The notes below the pieces were generated by a model that worked only from the letters and a program-made list of their open reading frames with translations, did not search any database and was not told where the DNA came from. A stretch of 50,999 nucleotides of DNA, taken from positions 1 through 50,999 of the forward strand of contig PWGD01000097.1 in NCBI GenBank assembly GCA_003554395.1. Reading direction: 5' to 3'. Of the stretch, positions 39,516 to 49,421 are shown one piece after another (position 1 is the stretch's first letter; each line of letters starts with the position of its first letter). The translations under genes and the position numbers were made by a program. Source of the DNA: Syntrophomonadaceae bacterium (GTDB lineage Bacteria > Bacillota > Dethiobacteria > DTU022).

Positions 39516-40978
39516 AGCAAGTCCTCCTTGTTGATTGTTTCCAATGTATCGGCTTCCAGGATAATTTCTTCTCCGTTAATGATCACAAACCATACCGGGA
39601 TGCCCCTCAGTTGACCTTCTGAGGTTGTAACTGCATAAGCAAGTTCCAGCGCTCCCAGCCGCAGCCTGGATCCGACGTCGGTAGCGGTATCTTCAATATT
39701 GGAGATGGCCTGCAGCAGGGCATCGGTCCAGGCAGCGACCTCCACTGTAATCTTATGGGGGCTGACGGGCAGTTCTTCTTCGAAATTTTCAACAGGCGCT
39801 TCCGGGTTATACAGGGACCTGGTAAAATGAAAAAGGCCCTGGTCATTAAAGGAAGCCCTGGTCGGCTGCCCGGTTAAAAAGGGGTAACCATTTTTATACA
39901 ACGTCCATTCCGCAACATAAAACCACAACCCGGCCCGGCTATTTAAGCTTAAATCTGCCAGGCGAAGATTTTCCGGCCAACCCCCATGAAAGCTGATCAG
40001 GCTGCTGCTTTTTCTCAGGGCTTCACTATAATTTACCGTCGTTTGCCCTTCTTCCAGCCGCGGATAAGAGTATTCGAACCTATTATTACTGAGGCGCAGA
40101 CCTTTTTCGCCGTCAGTATAAAGTAAGCTACCGTCTCTCTCTTCTATCTCCCGGACCAAATTGTAATCAACAAAAAATGTCTTCAGCAGCAGTTCCTTTT
40201 CCAGGTTCTCCGGTTCTACATTAAATTTTTCCATGAATACCTCTCCAAGAGGCACATAAATAGAAGCCCTGATATCGATTTCCTTTTCCAGCAGGTTACC
40301 TTCATTCGTATTCTCTTCTGTCGGGTCATCTTCTACCGGATCATTTTCAATCGGGTCATCTTCTACCGGGTCATCTTGCATGATTTCATTAATCAAGTCC
40401 ACCGTCAGTAAGCTGTAAGCGGTTTCATTTTCTAGATCAAGATTTTCCAGGATCGCACTGAATTGAGCGGCTTTTGCTTCATCCAAAAGCAGATATTGCT
40501 TTTCTTCCTGATCGGCCTTTTTTATGACTAACCAGTAAGAATCTTGCAAACAGTAGAGGCTTAAGATCTCAATACTGCCGGTAGAAAGGCCCGGCAGCCA
40601 GAGATTTTCATCTCCCGCCGGAAGGGCCGGATCAAAATAGCAGGCCAGGCACCTGAGGCCCTCTTCTTCCGGGCCATTTTGATCCTCGCTAAAAAAGTTG
40701 TTCTCGATATTTTTGAGCAGATCCGATAATTCTTGCCAGAGCTCATCAAAACCGGGGTTTCCTTTACTGTAAAGGTAATTGGTGTTACCGCCGTTTAAGA
40801 CGATCCGGTAGGGGACAACAGTTTCCTCAAGGGAACGCGGCGTTTCTATCTCAACCTGTTCATATACGTCCTCGGCAACCAGTTCCGCCGGTTTTTGCCC
40901 GTACCAGAGTTGATAGGTCAAAAAAAGGCTTAAACCGATCAGGCAAAGCAGCAGAACTGTTTTTAGCTGCTCCATCAT
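39512..40978 (-). CDS. walH: Two-component regulatory protein YycH/WalH with internal DPVED-type repeats
   Basis: N-terminal TM; position between walK and walI. Confidence 0.85.
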   Translation of the reverse strand: MMEQLKTVLLLCLIGLSLFLTYQLWYGQKPAELVAEDVYEQVEIETPRSLEETVVPYRIVLNGGNTNYLYSKGNPGFDELWQELSDLLKNIENNFFSEDQNGPEEEGLRCLACYFDPALPAGDENLWLPGLSTGSIEILSLYCLQDSYWLVIKKADQEEKQYLLLDEAKAAQFSAILENLDLENETAYSLLTVDLINEIMQDDPVEDDPIENDPVEDDPTEENTNEGNLLEKEIDIRASIYVPLGEVFMEKFNVEPENLEKELLLKTFFVDYNLVREIEERDGSLLYTDGEKGLRLSNNRFEYSYPRLEEGQTTVNYSEALRKSSSLISFHGGWPENLRLADLSLNSRAGLWFYVAEWTLYKNGYPFLTGQPTRASFNDQGLFHFTRSLYNPEAPVENFEEELPVSPHKITVEVAAWTDALLQAISNIEDTATDVGSRLRLGALELAYAVTTSEGQLRGIPVWFVIINGEEIILEADTLETINKEDLL

Positions 40979-42798
40979 GTAAGCTTATCCTCCCCTAAAA
41001 CCCCGGGCAGGGTCAAAGAAACTTTCGTGCCCGCTCCCGGAGAACTTTCTATCCATATTTTCCCTCCATGGGCTTCGACTATTTTGCGGGCAATGGATAA
41101 GCCGAGACCGGTTCCGCCATAATCGCGGCTGCGAGTCTTTTCAACCCGGTAAAATCTTTCAAAGATACGGGGCAGTTCTTCTTCGCTTATTCCGCTTCCC
41201 GTGTCTTCAATAACTACTTTGATAGCCTGGTGCTGCTTGACAGCACTGAAAGTGACTTCTCCATCCGGCGGCGTATATTTCAGGGCATTATTTAGCAAAT
41301 TAGTAAAGGCCCTCATTACTTTATCCCGATCCACGTAGACCCTGGGAAATTCAGGCTCGATGGATACATTCACCGTAGGCAGCTCCCCGCTGAGCTTCTG
41401 ACCGGCCTGCCCCGCAGCTTCCAGGGCCATACTTCTTAAATCCACCGCGCTTTTTTGCCACTCCAGGCGGTTGGTATCCATCTGGGATAGGACCAGTAAA
41501 TCTTTAACCATGCTGACCATTCTTTCCGTTTCTTTGGCCAAAACATGTAAAAACCTGGTCCGCGCTTCCGGCTCTTCGGCCGCTCCGTCCAGCAGGGTTT
41601 CCACGTAACTCTTAACCGTGGCCAAAGGGGTCCTCAGTTCATGCGATACGTCAGCAACGAATTCTTCCTGGCGGCGGGTCAGCTCCCTTTCCCTGGTTAC
41701 ATCGTGAAGGACGATCAGGGTCCCGTCCAGCTTTCCTTTATCTACCCTGAACGGGGCAATTTTCACCTTCAGGGTACACTCCGGATCATGGCTGGAAATC
41801 TCAGCCGTCAGAGGTTCCTGCTTGCGAACAAAGCGGCGCATGGCTTCCGAACCGATCAGGCTTCTAAGCAGTCCGAACCCGGACCGGTTCAGGGCCGGTA
41901 CTTTCAGGTTCAGGTTTTTGATCAGGCGGCGGGCGGAAGGGTTAACCTGAATTAAATGGCCTTTACCGTTAAGGGCGGCGACACCATCGCTCATATTATT
42001 TATAATGGCTTCCACCTTGCTTTTTTCCGAAGACATTTCGTCAATGGTATGGCTGAGCCGATCGGCAAGATAATTAAAGGTTTCTCCCAGCCTGCCAATT
42101 TCATCGGAGGTTTGCACCTCGATCTTGCGGGTAAAATCTCCTCCGGCCATTTCATGGGCCTGTCCGGTTACTTCTTTAATGGGCAGAGTAATAGTCCTGG
42201 TCAGCACAATACCCAGTAAAAAGCTTACTACCAGGGCCAATCCAACTCCACTGAGAAGGATAGTTTTAACCTCGTTGAGGGTGTCGTCTACCGCCTTCAG
42301 GGAACCGCTCAGGTAAATAACCCCAATCGTCCTCTGGTTGTTTTCGATGGGATAAGCCATAAAATAACGGCGTTCTTCGTTAACGGAATCATAGCGCATG
42401 TTGTCGCTCAGGTTGCCGGCCAGGGCCCTGGTTATTTCATCGCGGATCAAACGGCTCCCGACGTGGTCCTGGCTGCCGGTAGTTCCGACAATCTGGGCAT
42501 AACTGTCGAGGACAACAATTTCCATTTCATGCAAATCCCGAAATTCCCGGGCCAGGCGGATTGTGTCTTCTGCCCATTCCTCCCCTTCGCCAAATCCGGG
42601 TTTGATGAAGGCTGAAAGAAGCCTGGCCTGGTTTTCAAGACTTTCTTTGTAATTGCTCAGGTAGTACTGCTCCAGGGATTGGACCAGGTAGACGCTGATC
42701 AACTGCAGAGAAAACAGGATCAGCATCAGGTAAATAAAAATAATTTTCCACTGGAGGCTGTTAAATATTTTCAATCGGTCTAAAATAATAACCGACAC
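40975..42798 (-). CDS. walK: Cell-wall sensor histidine kinase WalK
   Basis: Two TM, HAMP, PAS, HisKA FVADVSHELRTPLATVKSYVETLLDG, HATPase EDTGSGISEEELPRIFERFYRV. Confidence 0.95.
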   Translation of the reverse strand: MSVIILDRLKIFNSLQWKIIFIYLMLILFSLQLISVYLVQSLEQYYLSNYKESLENQARLLSAFIKPGFGEGEEWAEDTIRLAREFRDLHEMEIVVLDSYAQIVGTTGSQDHVGSRLIRDEITRALAGNLSDNMRYDSVNEERRYFMAYPIENNQRTIGVIYLSGSLKAVDDTLNEVKTILLSGVGLALVVSFLLGIVLTRTITLPIKEVTGQAHEMAGGDFTRKIEVQTSDEIGRLGETFNYLADRLSHTIDEMSSEKSKVEAIINNMSDGVAALNGKGHLIQVNPSARRLIKNLNLKVPALNRSGFGLLRSLIGSEAMRRFVRKQEPLTAEISSHDPECTLKVKIAPFRVDKGKLDGTLIVLHDVTRERELTRRQEEFVADVSHELRTPLATVKSYVETLLDGAAEEPEARTRFLHVLAKETERMVSMVKDLLVLSQMDTNRLEWQKSAVDLRSMALEAAGQAGQKLSGELPTVNVSIEPEFPRVYVDRDKVMRAFTNLLNNALKYTPPDGEVTFSAVKQHQAIKVVIEDTGSGISEEELPRIFERFYRVEKTRSRDYGGTGLGLSIARKIVEAHGGKIWIESSPGAGTKVSLTLPGVLGEDKLT

Positions 42799-43474
42799 CC
42801 CTTTTAGTTTTAATATAATCCGGGTGGGCGGGATTCTGCTCCAGCTTTTCGCGCAGCCGCCTTATGGTCACATCAACTGTCCGATCCTCTCCAATATAAT
42901 CATAGCCCCAGACCTGGTCTAACAGCTGTTCCCTGCTGAAGACAAAACCCGGTTTCTTGATCAAATGCAGTAAAAGGTTATATTCGCGCAGGGTCAGTTC
43001 GATCGGTTTATCCAGATTATAAACCTGCATCTCGTTTTGATCTACTACTATTGAGCCTACCTCAATCTTGCTTCTCCCTTCCTGGGCAGGAAGCTCTTTA
43101 CGCTTGCTGCGCCGCAAAAGGGCCTTGACCCGGGCGGACACTTCCCGGGCGCTGAAAGGTTTTGTCACATAGTCATCCGCTCCCAGTTCGAGACCGAGGA
43201 CTTTATCCATTTCCATTTCTTTAGCTGTTAACATAATGATCGGGATATCCCACCGGGAACGGATTTCACGGCAGACGGTAAACCCGTCTTTGAGGGGAAG
43301 CATAATATCGAGGACGATCAGGTCCAGATGTTCCGCTTCCACCATCTTCAAAGCCTCTTCTCCGTCGTACGCAGTAAAAACCTGGTATCCCTCTTTTTCA
43401 AGGTTATACTGGAGGATTTCCACGATCGGTTTTTCGTCATCTACCACTAAGATTTTTTCTGCCATCTTGACCAC
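42761..43474 (-). CDS. walR: OmpR-type response regulator WalR
   Basis: MAEKILVVDDEKPIVEILQYNLEKEGYQVFTAYDGEEAL...VWGYDYIGEDRTVDVTIRRLREKLE. Confidence 0.96.
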   Translation of the reverse strand: MVKMAEKILVVDDEKPIVEILQYNLEKEGYQVFTAYDGEEALKMVEAEHLDLIVLDIMLPLKDGFTVCREIRSRWDIPIIMLTAKEMEMDKVLGLELGADDYVTKPFSAREVSARVKALLRRSKRKELPAQEGRSKIEVGSIVVDQNEMQVYNLDKPIELTLREYNLLLHLIKKPGFVFSREQLLDQVWGYDYIGEDRTVDVTIRRLREKLEQNPAHPDYIKTKRGVGYYFRPIENI

Positions 43475-43625
43475 CCCATATTTTTAGTAAACATAAAACT
43501 TCGCTTTTCGCTCAAAAAACCCTTTATTTAAAACCCCTGAACAAGAGCAACCCTAAAAATATTCCCGCCTGTCCGGCCAATAGGGGGAAAGGGGGATCGG
43601 GTCACGGATCCTGTCACACCTGTCC

Positions 43626-45107
43626 TTAGGGCCTGAAAAACTGAAGAGGATCAATGGGTTTATGTTGATAGTAAGCGCGCCATTCTCCGCTGCCGTCATC
43701 CCGCCTGACTTCAAAATGGAGGTGCGGGCCCGTGGAACGGCCGGTAGAACCAGCTTCGGCAATAACATCGCCTTGATCTACTTTGGCGCCTGTGGAAACG
43801 TGGTTTATATGGTTGTGGAGATAAAGCGTCCAGTAACGGCCGTGATAAATAATAATATAGTTGCCCTGGGAACCCCCAAAACCGGAAAACCAGACCACAC
43901 CGCTGTCGGCTGCAAAAACTTTGGTCCCGGTTTCGGCATCGATGTCAATGCCGGTATGCCAAGTACTGAACCCCCTCCCGGGAGTCACTTCCCCCCCTCC
44001 TGCCACCGGCCAGATAAATTTTCCGGTGCCCTTGGAAGGCACCTGGGAAGTGCCCCTGGCTTCAACCTGCGTAACAGGCTCTTTAATTATTGACTCACTA
44101 ACTAAGGTCCTTTTAACTTCAGCACCGTTTTGCCGGGTGATGTGATAGACGATTTCCTTGATGCCATCCTCCCCGGGAACTGTTATTTCATTTTGGACTA
44201 TCCACAGCTCTTCATCATAGACTGTTTCAACATTATAGGGGATCTTTTCAGTAACCACAAATTCCTCGATTGATTCGACATGGACACCGGCATTATTAGT
44301 TAATAATTGCCCGGGATCTTGTTCCTGATCGCCGCTTACAACCTGATCAGGAACCGGGTGGGGATTTGAGTCTTCAAAAGGCTGATGAGGGCCGGTAAAG
44401 CTGCGCCCCTCAACCTGAGCCCAGTAGGTAGCATCAAGCGAACGCTCAACCTTTTGATCCAGGAGCAGGGCCATAACCTCGTCGGCGGTAAAGACATTCC
44501 TTGGGCTTACAGAACAGGATTTAAGGGCAAAATCTTCAACTACGGCTATGTCTAATATTTTGGAGCCGTTGCTCTCGTTGCGGTAAGCGTCTTCGAGGCG
44601 CCCGATAACTGCATCCAGCACTTCTTCCGAAGCAACCGGGACCAGGGGGACATCATCCACCGTAACCAGGTAGGCAGCGGTAACAAAAGAGACTTGCTGC
44701 CTGATGATCTCCTGGACAGAGTCCGGATCGGGAACGGCCTGCGGCCGGTACTCTTTAACTACTCTGATCCTGTTTTCAATGGCCACTTCCATTCCATAAT
44801 ATTCGCTGCAGCGCTCGGCAAGTTCAGCGACCAGGTTTTCGACCTGATCTGCCTCCTCTACAACGCCTATTTCGCGGCCGTCGAGCATAACGGCATAAAC
44901 AAAACTGCCGAGGTAGCTATACAGGCCCAGAACCAGGGACAAAATAAAAACAGAAACCAGGATAAAAGATGAAGCCTTCAAACGGCCTCCTTTAATCCGG
45001 GTCCTGCTGCTCTTTAGATCCTGTTTGATTATTTTATAAAACCCTTTTTGGTTCTTTAGCTTAGGCCTTTTACCTGCAGGCACCCTCTGAACTGACCCAG
45101 GTCTCAT
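43626..45107 (-). CDS. M23 peptidase (LytM type) with G5 domain, membrane anchored
   Basis: TM near residue 50; G5 VTEKIPYNVETVYDEELW...; M23 GFSTWHTGIDIDAETGTKVFAADSGVV...STGRSTGPHLHFEVR. Confidence 0.94.
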   Translation of the reverse strand: MRPGSVQRVPAGKRPKLKNQKGFYKIIKQDLKSSRTRIKGGRLKASSFILVSVFILSLVLGLYSYLGSFVYAVMLDGREIGVVEEADQVENLVAELAERCSEYYGMEVAIENRIRVVKEYRPQAVPDPDSVQEIIRQQVSFVTAAYLVTVDDVPLVPVASEEVLDAVIGRLEDAYRNESNGSKILDIAVVEDFALKSCSVSPRNVFTADEVMALLLDQKVERSLDATYWAQVEGRSFTGPHQPFEDSNPHPVPDQVVSGDQEQDPGQLLTNNAGVHVESIEEFVVTEKIPYNVETVYDEELWIVQNEITVPGEDGIKEIVYHITRQNGAEVKRTLVSESIIKEPVTQVEARGTSQVPSKGTGKFIWPVAGGGEVTPGRGFSTWHTGIDIDAETGTKVFAADSGVVWFSGFGGSQGNYIIIYHGRYWTLYLHNHINHVSTGAKVDQGDVIAEAGSTGRSTGPHLHFEVRRDDGSGEWRAYYQHKPIDPLQFFRP

Positions 45108-45268
45108 GGTCTTATCCCTTATGTTGATCCTTTCTAAGATGATAAGCCTGCAATGTTATATTATTCGGCACTGACCACCTGAATAGATCATTCCTTCCAG
45201 GAACTAATCAATAAAGCTTAATACGACATAAATCCAAAAAATCCTGCTGTATTTTATTTCCACAAGGC

Positions 45269-46678
45269 TCAGTCGGTGTGGCCCAGCCTGCCAAGGATGG
45301 CGCGGGCGGCCAGCATGCCCGTGGCCGAGGATTGAACTAAGCCCCTGGTTATACCGGCGCCGTCACCTACGGCAAAAAGATTCTTAATGCCCGTTTCCAG
45401 CTCCCGGTTCAGGCAGAGCCGGAATGAATAAAATTTTACTTCCACACCGTACAGCAGGGTATGTCTGGAATTCACTCCCGGAGCCAATTTGTCCAGGGCT
45501 TCAAGCATTTCGATAATGGCCAGCAGGTAGCGGTAGGGCAGGACCAGGCTGAGGTCTCCGGGCGTGGCTTCTTTGAGAGTAGGTTCGACCAGGCCGCGTT
45601 TAATCCGGTCCGGGGTTGACCTGCGCCCTTTAAGCAAATCACCCAGGCGCTGGATAATTACTCCGTCTCCCAGCATGTTTGCCAGGCTGGCTATATAGCG
45701 GCCATAGCGAATCGGCTCGGAAAAAGGCTCCGTAAAAGTTTTACTGACCAAAAGGGCAAAATTGGTATTATCAGTCTTCTTAGAGGCGAAACTGTGCCCG
45801 TTTACGGTAAGCAGTCCTTCGTTATTTTCGGTTACCACCACTCCAAAGGGATTCATGCAAAAAGTGCGGATCCGATCATCAAAATGACTGGTAAAATATA
45901 CCAGCTTTGATTCATAAATTTTAGTGGTCAGCTCTTCCATAATCACGGCCGGGACTTCTACTCTGACTCCGATATCAACCGGATTGTTGATGCCCTCTAA
46001 GCCCAGCTGTTTGGCCTGGCGGTAAATCCATTCGGCCCCTACTCTGCCCGGGGCGCAAATGACATAGTCGGCGCTGTATACCTCGCCGGAGGCCAGCCTG
46101 ACGCCGCTGATCCGCCCATCCCGGCAGAGAAGTTCCTCCACCGTATTGTGCGTCAGGATATCAACCTTCCCCTTCAGGGCATTGTGCATTTTTTCCAGGA
46201 TGGTATAGCAATTTTCAGTCCCCAAATGCCTTATTTGAGCCGGGATCAGGCTGAGCCCCGCCGCCGCTGCAAGCCGCTCCATCTTTTTAATTGCTTCTGT
46301 ATCAGTGCCGTATATTTCTTCCGTGGCGCCAAAAGAGAGGTAGGTTTGGTCGACTTCATTAATCAATTCTTCTACGACCTGGCGTTCAATGTATTCTTCC
46401 AGCAATCCGCCAAAAGCAGGCGTGAGGGTCAGTTTACCATCGCTAAAAGCACCCGCTCCCCCCCATCCGCAGGTGATAGCGCAGGGATCGCAGCGCAGAC
46501 AGCGCCCATATTCTTTTTGAGTTTTACAGTTTCTCTTCTCCAGCGGAGCGCCCTTGTCAATGATCAGGACCCTGGCCCTGCTCTTGGAGCTCAGCTCCAG
46601 AGCAGCAAATATGCCGGCCGGGCCGGCACCGACAATGATAACATCATAACTGGTGGTTGACTGCATTATTTCACCCAA
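45269..46678 (-). CDS. NAD(P)/FAD-dependent oxidoreductase (COG2509-like)
   Basis: YDVIIVGAGPAGIFAALELS; GWGGAGAFSDGKLTL; LFAVGDGAGITRGLVQSSATGMLAARAI. Confidence 0.93.
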   Translation of the reverse strand: MGEIMQSTTSYDVIIVGAGPAGIFAALELSSKSRARVLIIDKGAPLEKRNCKTQKEYGRCLRCDPCAITCGWGGAGAFSDGKLTLTPAFGGLLEEYIERQVVEELINEVDQTYLSFGATEEIYGTDTEAIKKMERLAAAAGLSLIPAQIRHLGTENCYTILEKMHNALKGKVDILTHNTVEELLCRDGRISGVRLASGEVYSADYVICAPGRVGAEWIYRQAKQLGLEGINNPVDIGVRVEVPAVIMEELTTKIYESKLVYFTSHFDDRIRTFCMNPFGVVVTENNEGLLTVNGHSFASKKTDNTNFALLVSKTFTEPFSEPIRYGRYIASLANMLGDGVIIQRLGDLLKGRRSTPDRIKRGLVEPTLKEATPGDLSLVLPYRYLLAIIEMLEALDKLAPGVNSRHTLLYGVEVKFYSFRLCLNRELETGIKNLFAVGDGAGITRGLVQSSATGMLAARAILGRLGHTD

Positions 46679-48017
46679 TCTGGCTGGATGGTTCCCTGGT
46701 CATGTTGGCAAACTTCGTAAACCGATCCAGAAAATATAGTTCAACGAGGCCCGTCGGTCCGTTCCGCTGTTTGGCAATGCTGATCTCGGCTATATTGCCT
46801 TTTTCAGAATCTTTATTATAATAAGCCTCTCGATAGATAAACAAGACCACGTCGGCGTTTGCCTCTATCCCTCCCGATTCCATCAAGTCGCTGAGAATGG
46901 GCCGGCGATCGGGCCTCTTTTCCACGGCCCGGCTGAGCTGGGAAAGGGCCAGGACCGGGACATTAAGTTCCTTGGCCAGGGCTTTAAGGGACCTCGATAT
47001 CTCAGACAGCTCCTGCTGGCGGCTCTCGGAACGGGTAAAACCGCGCATCAGCTGCAGATAGTCGACAAAGATTGCCTCCAGCCCTTTTTCAGCTTTAAGC
47101 CTTCTGGCTTTGGCCCTGACTTCCATTACGGATAACGAGGCGCTGTCATCAATAAAGAGAGGCGAATCGCTGAGCGGCCCAACCGCCCTGGTTAGCTTTT
47201 GCCACTCTTCCTGGGATAAAAAGCCCCGGCGCATATTCTGGGCATCAATTTGTGCTTCAGCACAGAGTAAACGCTGGGCCAGCTGTTCCCTGGACATTTC
47301 CATGCTGAAAAAGGCCGTAGGCCTTTTTTCTTTTACCGCTACCTGCTGAGCAATATTCAGGGCCAGGGTGGTTTTGCCCATACTGGGCCGGGCCGCCACA
47401 ATGATTAAATCGGAATTTTGCAGGCCGAAACACATCCGGTCTAAGTCGGCAAACCCGGTCGGCAGTCCGGTTACTCCTTTCTTTTCATCATAGAGCTTTT
47501 CCAAACGTTCAAAAGTCCGAACCATGACATCCTTTAAGGGAGCAAAACCCTGGTGCTTGCCCCGGCTCCCGATTTCAAAGATTAGCCTTTCAGCTTCATC
47601 CAAAAATTCATCAATATTGTGGGGGGCATCAAAACTGCGGGAAACAATCTCCGTCGAGGCCTGGATCAGGGAACGCAAAATTGACTTTTCCCTGACAATC
47701 TGGGAATGGTATTGAACATTTGCCGCCGTGGGGACCGCATTGGCCAGCGTAACCAGATACGAACGTCCACCTATCTCTTCCAGGCACTGACTGCGCTGCA
47801 GTTCTTCAGAAAGGGTAACCAGGTCAACCGGCTCTCCCTTTTCGCTTAAAGATAAGATAGCAGAGAACATCTTTTGATGGGCGGTGCTGTAGAAATCCCG
47901 GTCCACCAGGACTTCAGCAGCCGCAAAAATAGCTTCTTTATCAAGCATCATAGACCCGAGCACAGACTGCTCGGCATCTTTGCTTTGCGGGGGAACCCTG
48001 TCGCTGATAACAGCCAC
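46671..48017 (-). CDS. dnaB: Replicative DNA helicase
   Basis: VPPQSKDAEQSVLGSMMLDKEAI...AARPSMGKTTLALNIA...LSQLSRAVEKRPDRRPILSDLMESGGIEANADVVLFIYR. Confidence 0.98.
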   Translation of the reverse strand: MAVISDRVPPQSKDAEQSVLGSMMLDKEAIFAAAEVLVDRDFYSTAHQKMFSAILSLSEKGEPVDLVTLSEELQRSQCLEEIGGRSYLVTLANAVPTAANVQYHSQIVREKSILRSLIQASTEIVSRSFDAPHNIDEFLDEAERLIFEIGSRGKHQGFAPLKDVMVRTFERLEKLYDEKKGVTGLPTGFADLDRMCFGLQNSDLIIVAARPSMGKTTLALNIAQQVAVKEKRPTAFFSMEMSREQLAQRLLCAEAQIDAQNMRRGFLSQEEWQKLTRAVGPLSDSPLFIDDSASLSVMEVRAKARRLKAEKGLEAIFVDYLQLMRGFTRSESRQQELSEISRSLKALAKELNVPVLALSQLSRAVEKRPDRRPILSDLMESGGIEANADVVLFIYREAYYNKDSEKGNIAEISIAKQRNGPTGLVELYFLDRFTKFANMTREPSSQIG

Positions 48018-48043
48018 CTGTAACTACCTCCTTTCAGCGGGAA

Positions 48044-48490
48044 TTAAGCCTTCGCTTCCACTATAATGGCGATCTCGGCTTTGATGCCCGCATGTAATTT
48101 TACAGCTACAGTATGGCTGCCAATAGTTTTGATGGGGCCTTCAGCTTCTATGTCTTTTTTATCTACCTCGAAACCTTTTTCTGAGAGCTTCGCGGCAATA
48201 TCGGCCGGGGTCACCGATCCAAACAGGCGCCCGCCTTCACCGGCCGGCATTTCCATAACCAGTTCAACTGCTTTAAGTTTTTCAGCCAGTTCTCGGGCCT
48301 GCTCTTCCTGCTGTCTGCCGAGCATTTCTTCTTTTTCCTGCCGTTTTTTCCAGTCGCGGATCCGCTGGGGGGTAGCCTCTACGGCCATGCCCTTTGGGAG
48401 AAGAAGGTTACGGGCATAACCTGGAGCGACATCTTTCAGTTCACCCTTTTTCCCCAGGTTGGGAACATCCTGCTGCAGAATGATCTGCAT
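48044..48490 (-). CDS. rplI: 50S ribosomal protein L9
   Basis: MQIILQQDVPNLGKKGELKDVAPGYARNLLLPKGMAVEAT; start at 48490 preferred. Confidence 0.97.
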   Translation of the reverse strand: MQIILQQDVPNLGKKGELKDVAPGYARNLLLPKGMAVEATPQRIRDWKKRQEKEEMLGRQQEEQARELAEKLKAVELVMEMPAGEGGRLFGSVTPADIAAKLSEKGFEVDKKDIEAEGPIKTIGSHTVAVKLHAGIKAEIAIIVEAKA

Positions 48491-48673
48491 TGCCACACAC
48501 TCCTTCCGAAGTTTCACATGCCGGGGGGAAGGTCCCATGGTCTTGCCTACCGGACCTTCACTTTGCTACGGTGACCATCGAACCGTCCCCGCAGGCATTG
48601 CTCAACCGCTTACTTCTCGCTATACTACTACTAAATTCTCCTCGTAAGTTATTACTCCTGCCGAACTGAGCAT

Positions 48674-48713
48674 AAAAAAAGTGCCCGGATTTCGATCCCG
48701 ACACCTTTTAAAG
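48674..48713 (-). terminator. Rho-independent terminator after rpsR
   Basis: Minus strand GTGTCGGGAT-CGAA-ATCCGGGCAC then TTTTTTT. Confidence 0.7.
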
Positions 48714-48743
48714 CCGGTAGGCCCGGCCCTGTACTGCCATATT

Positions 48744-48974
48744 TTACTCCATAGTATAGGGAAGCAAAGCCATTATCCTGGCCCTTTTTATAGCCCGGGT
48801 CAGCTGCCGCTGGTGCCGGGCACAATTTCCCGAAATACGACGCGGAAGAACTTTCCCTCTTTCAGTCATAAACCGTCTTAATTTATCGTACTGCTTGTAA
48901 TCTATATGCTGAATCTTATCTACACAATAACTGCAGATCTTTTTTTTCGGTTTTCTTCCTCGATCTCGTCTCAT
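48744..48974 (-). CDS. rpsR: 30S ribosomal protein S18, Cys-containing form
   Basis: [74 protein letters not shown]. Confidence 0.98.
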   Translation of the reverse strand: MRRDRGRKPKKKICSYCVDKIQHIDYKQYDKLRRFMTERGKVLPRRISGNCARHQRQLTRAIKRARIMALLPYTME

Positions 48975-48992
48975 TTAATCAACCTCCTTCTG

Positions 48993-49400
48993 CTAAAAAG
49001 GAACATCATCGCCACTGATCTCCAAATCGTCAACTTCTTGATTGGGGCTTTCACCCGATCCAGTATCTTCAGAACTGCGGGGCCGATCCAGAAAGCGAAC
49101 GTCATTGGCTACCACTTCGGCCACTTTTCGCCTTACGCCCTGGCTGTCATCAAAGGAGCGAATTTGCAAACGCCCGCTTACGGCGCACTGACTGCCTTTT
49201 TTTAGGTAGTTGGCACAATTCTCAGCCTGTTTTCGCCAGGTCACAATTTTTATAAAATCCGCTTCTCTCTCGCCCTGCTGGTTGGTGAAAGGACGGTCAA
49301 CGGCCAGCGTAAAAGTGGCAACCGGCACTCCGCTGCCGGCGGTGTAGCGCAGCTCTGGATCGTGGGTTAGACGACCGATCAAGACTACCTGGTTTAGCAT
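48993..49400 (-). CDS. ssb: Single-stranded DNA-binding protein
   Basis: [39 protein letters not shown]-terminal DDVPF tip. Confidence 0.98.
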   Translation of the reverse strand: MLNQVVLIGRLTHDPELRYTAGSGVPVATFTLAVDRPFTNQQGEREADFIKIVTWRKQAENCANYLKKGSQCAVSGRLQIRSFDDSQGVRRKVAEVVANDVRFLDRPRSSEDTGSGESPNQEVDDLEISGDDVPF

Positions 49401-49421
49401 TTTAGATGAACCTCCCGGTCA

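Noticed and set aside
46671-48017. Possible intein in DnaB
   Set aside because: The gene is of normal length (448 aa) with contiguous helicase motifs.
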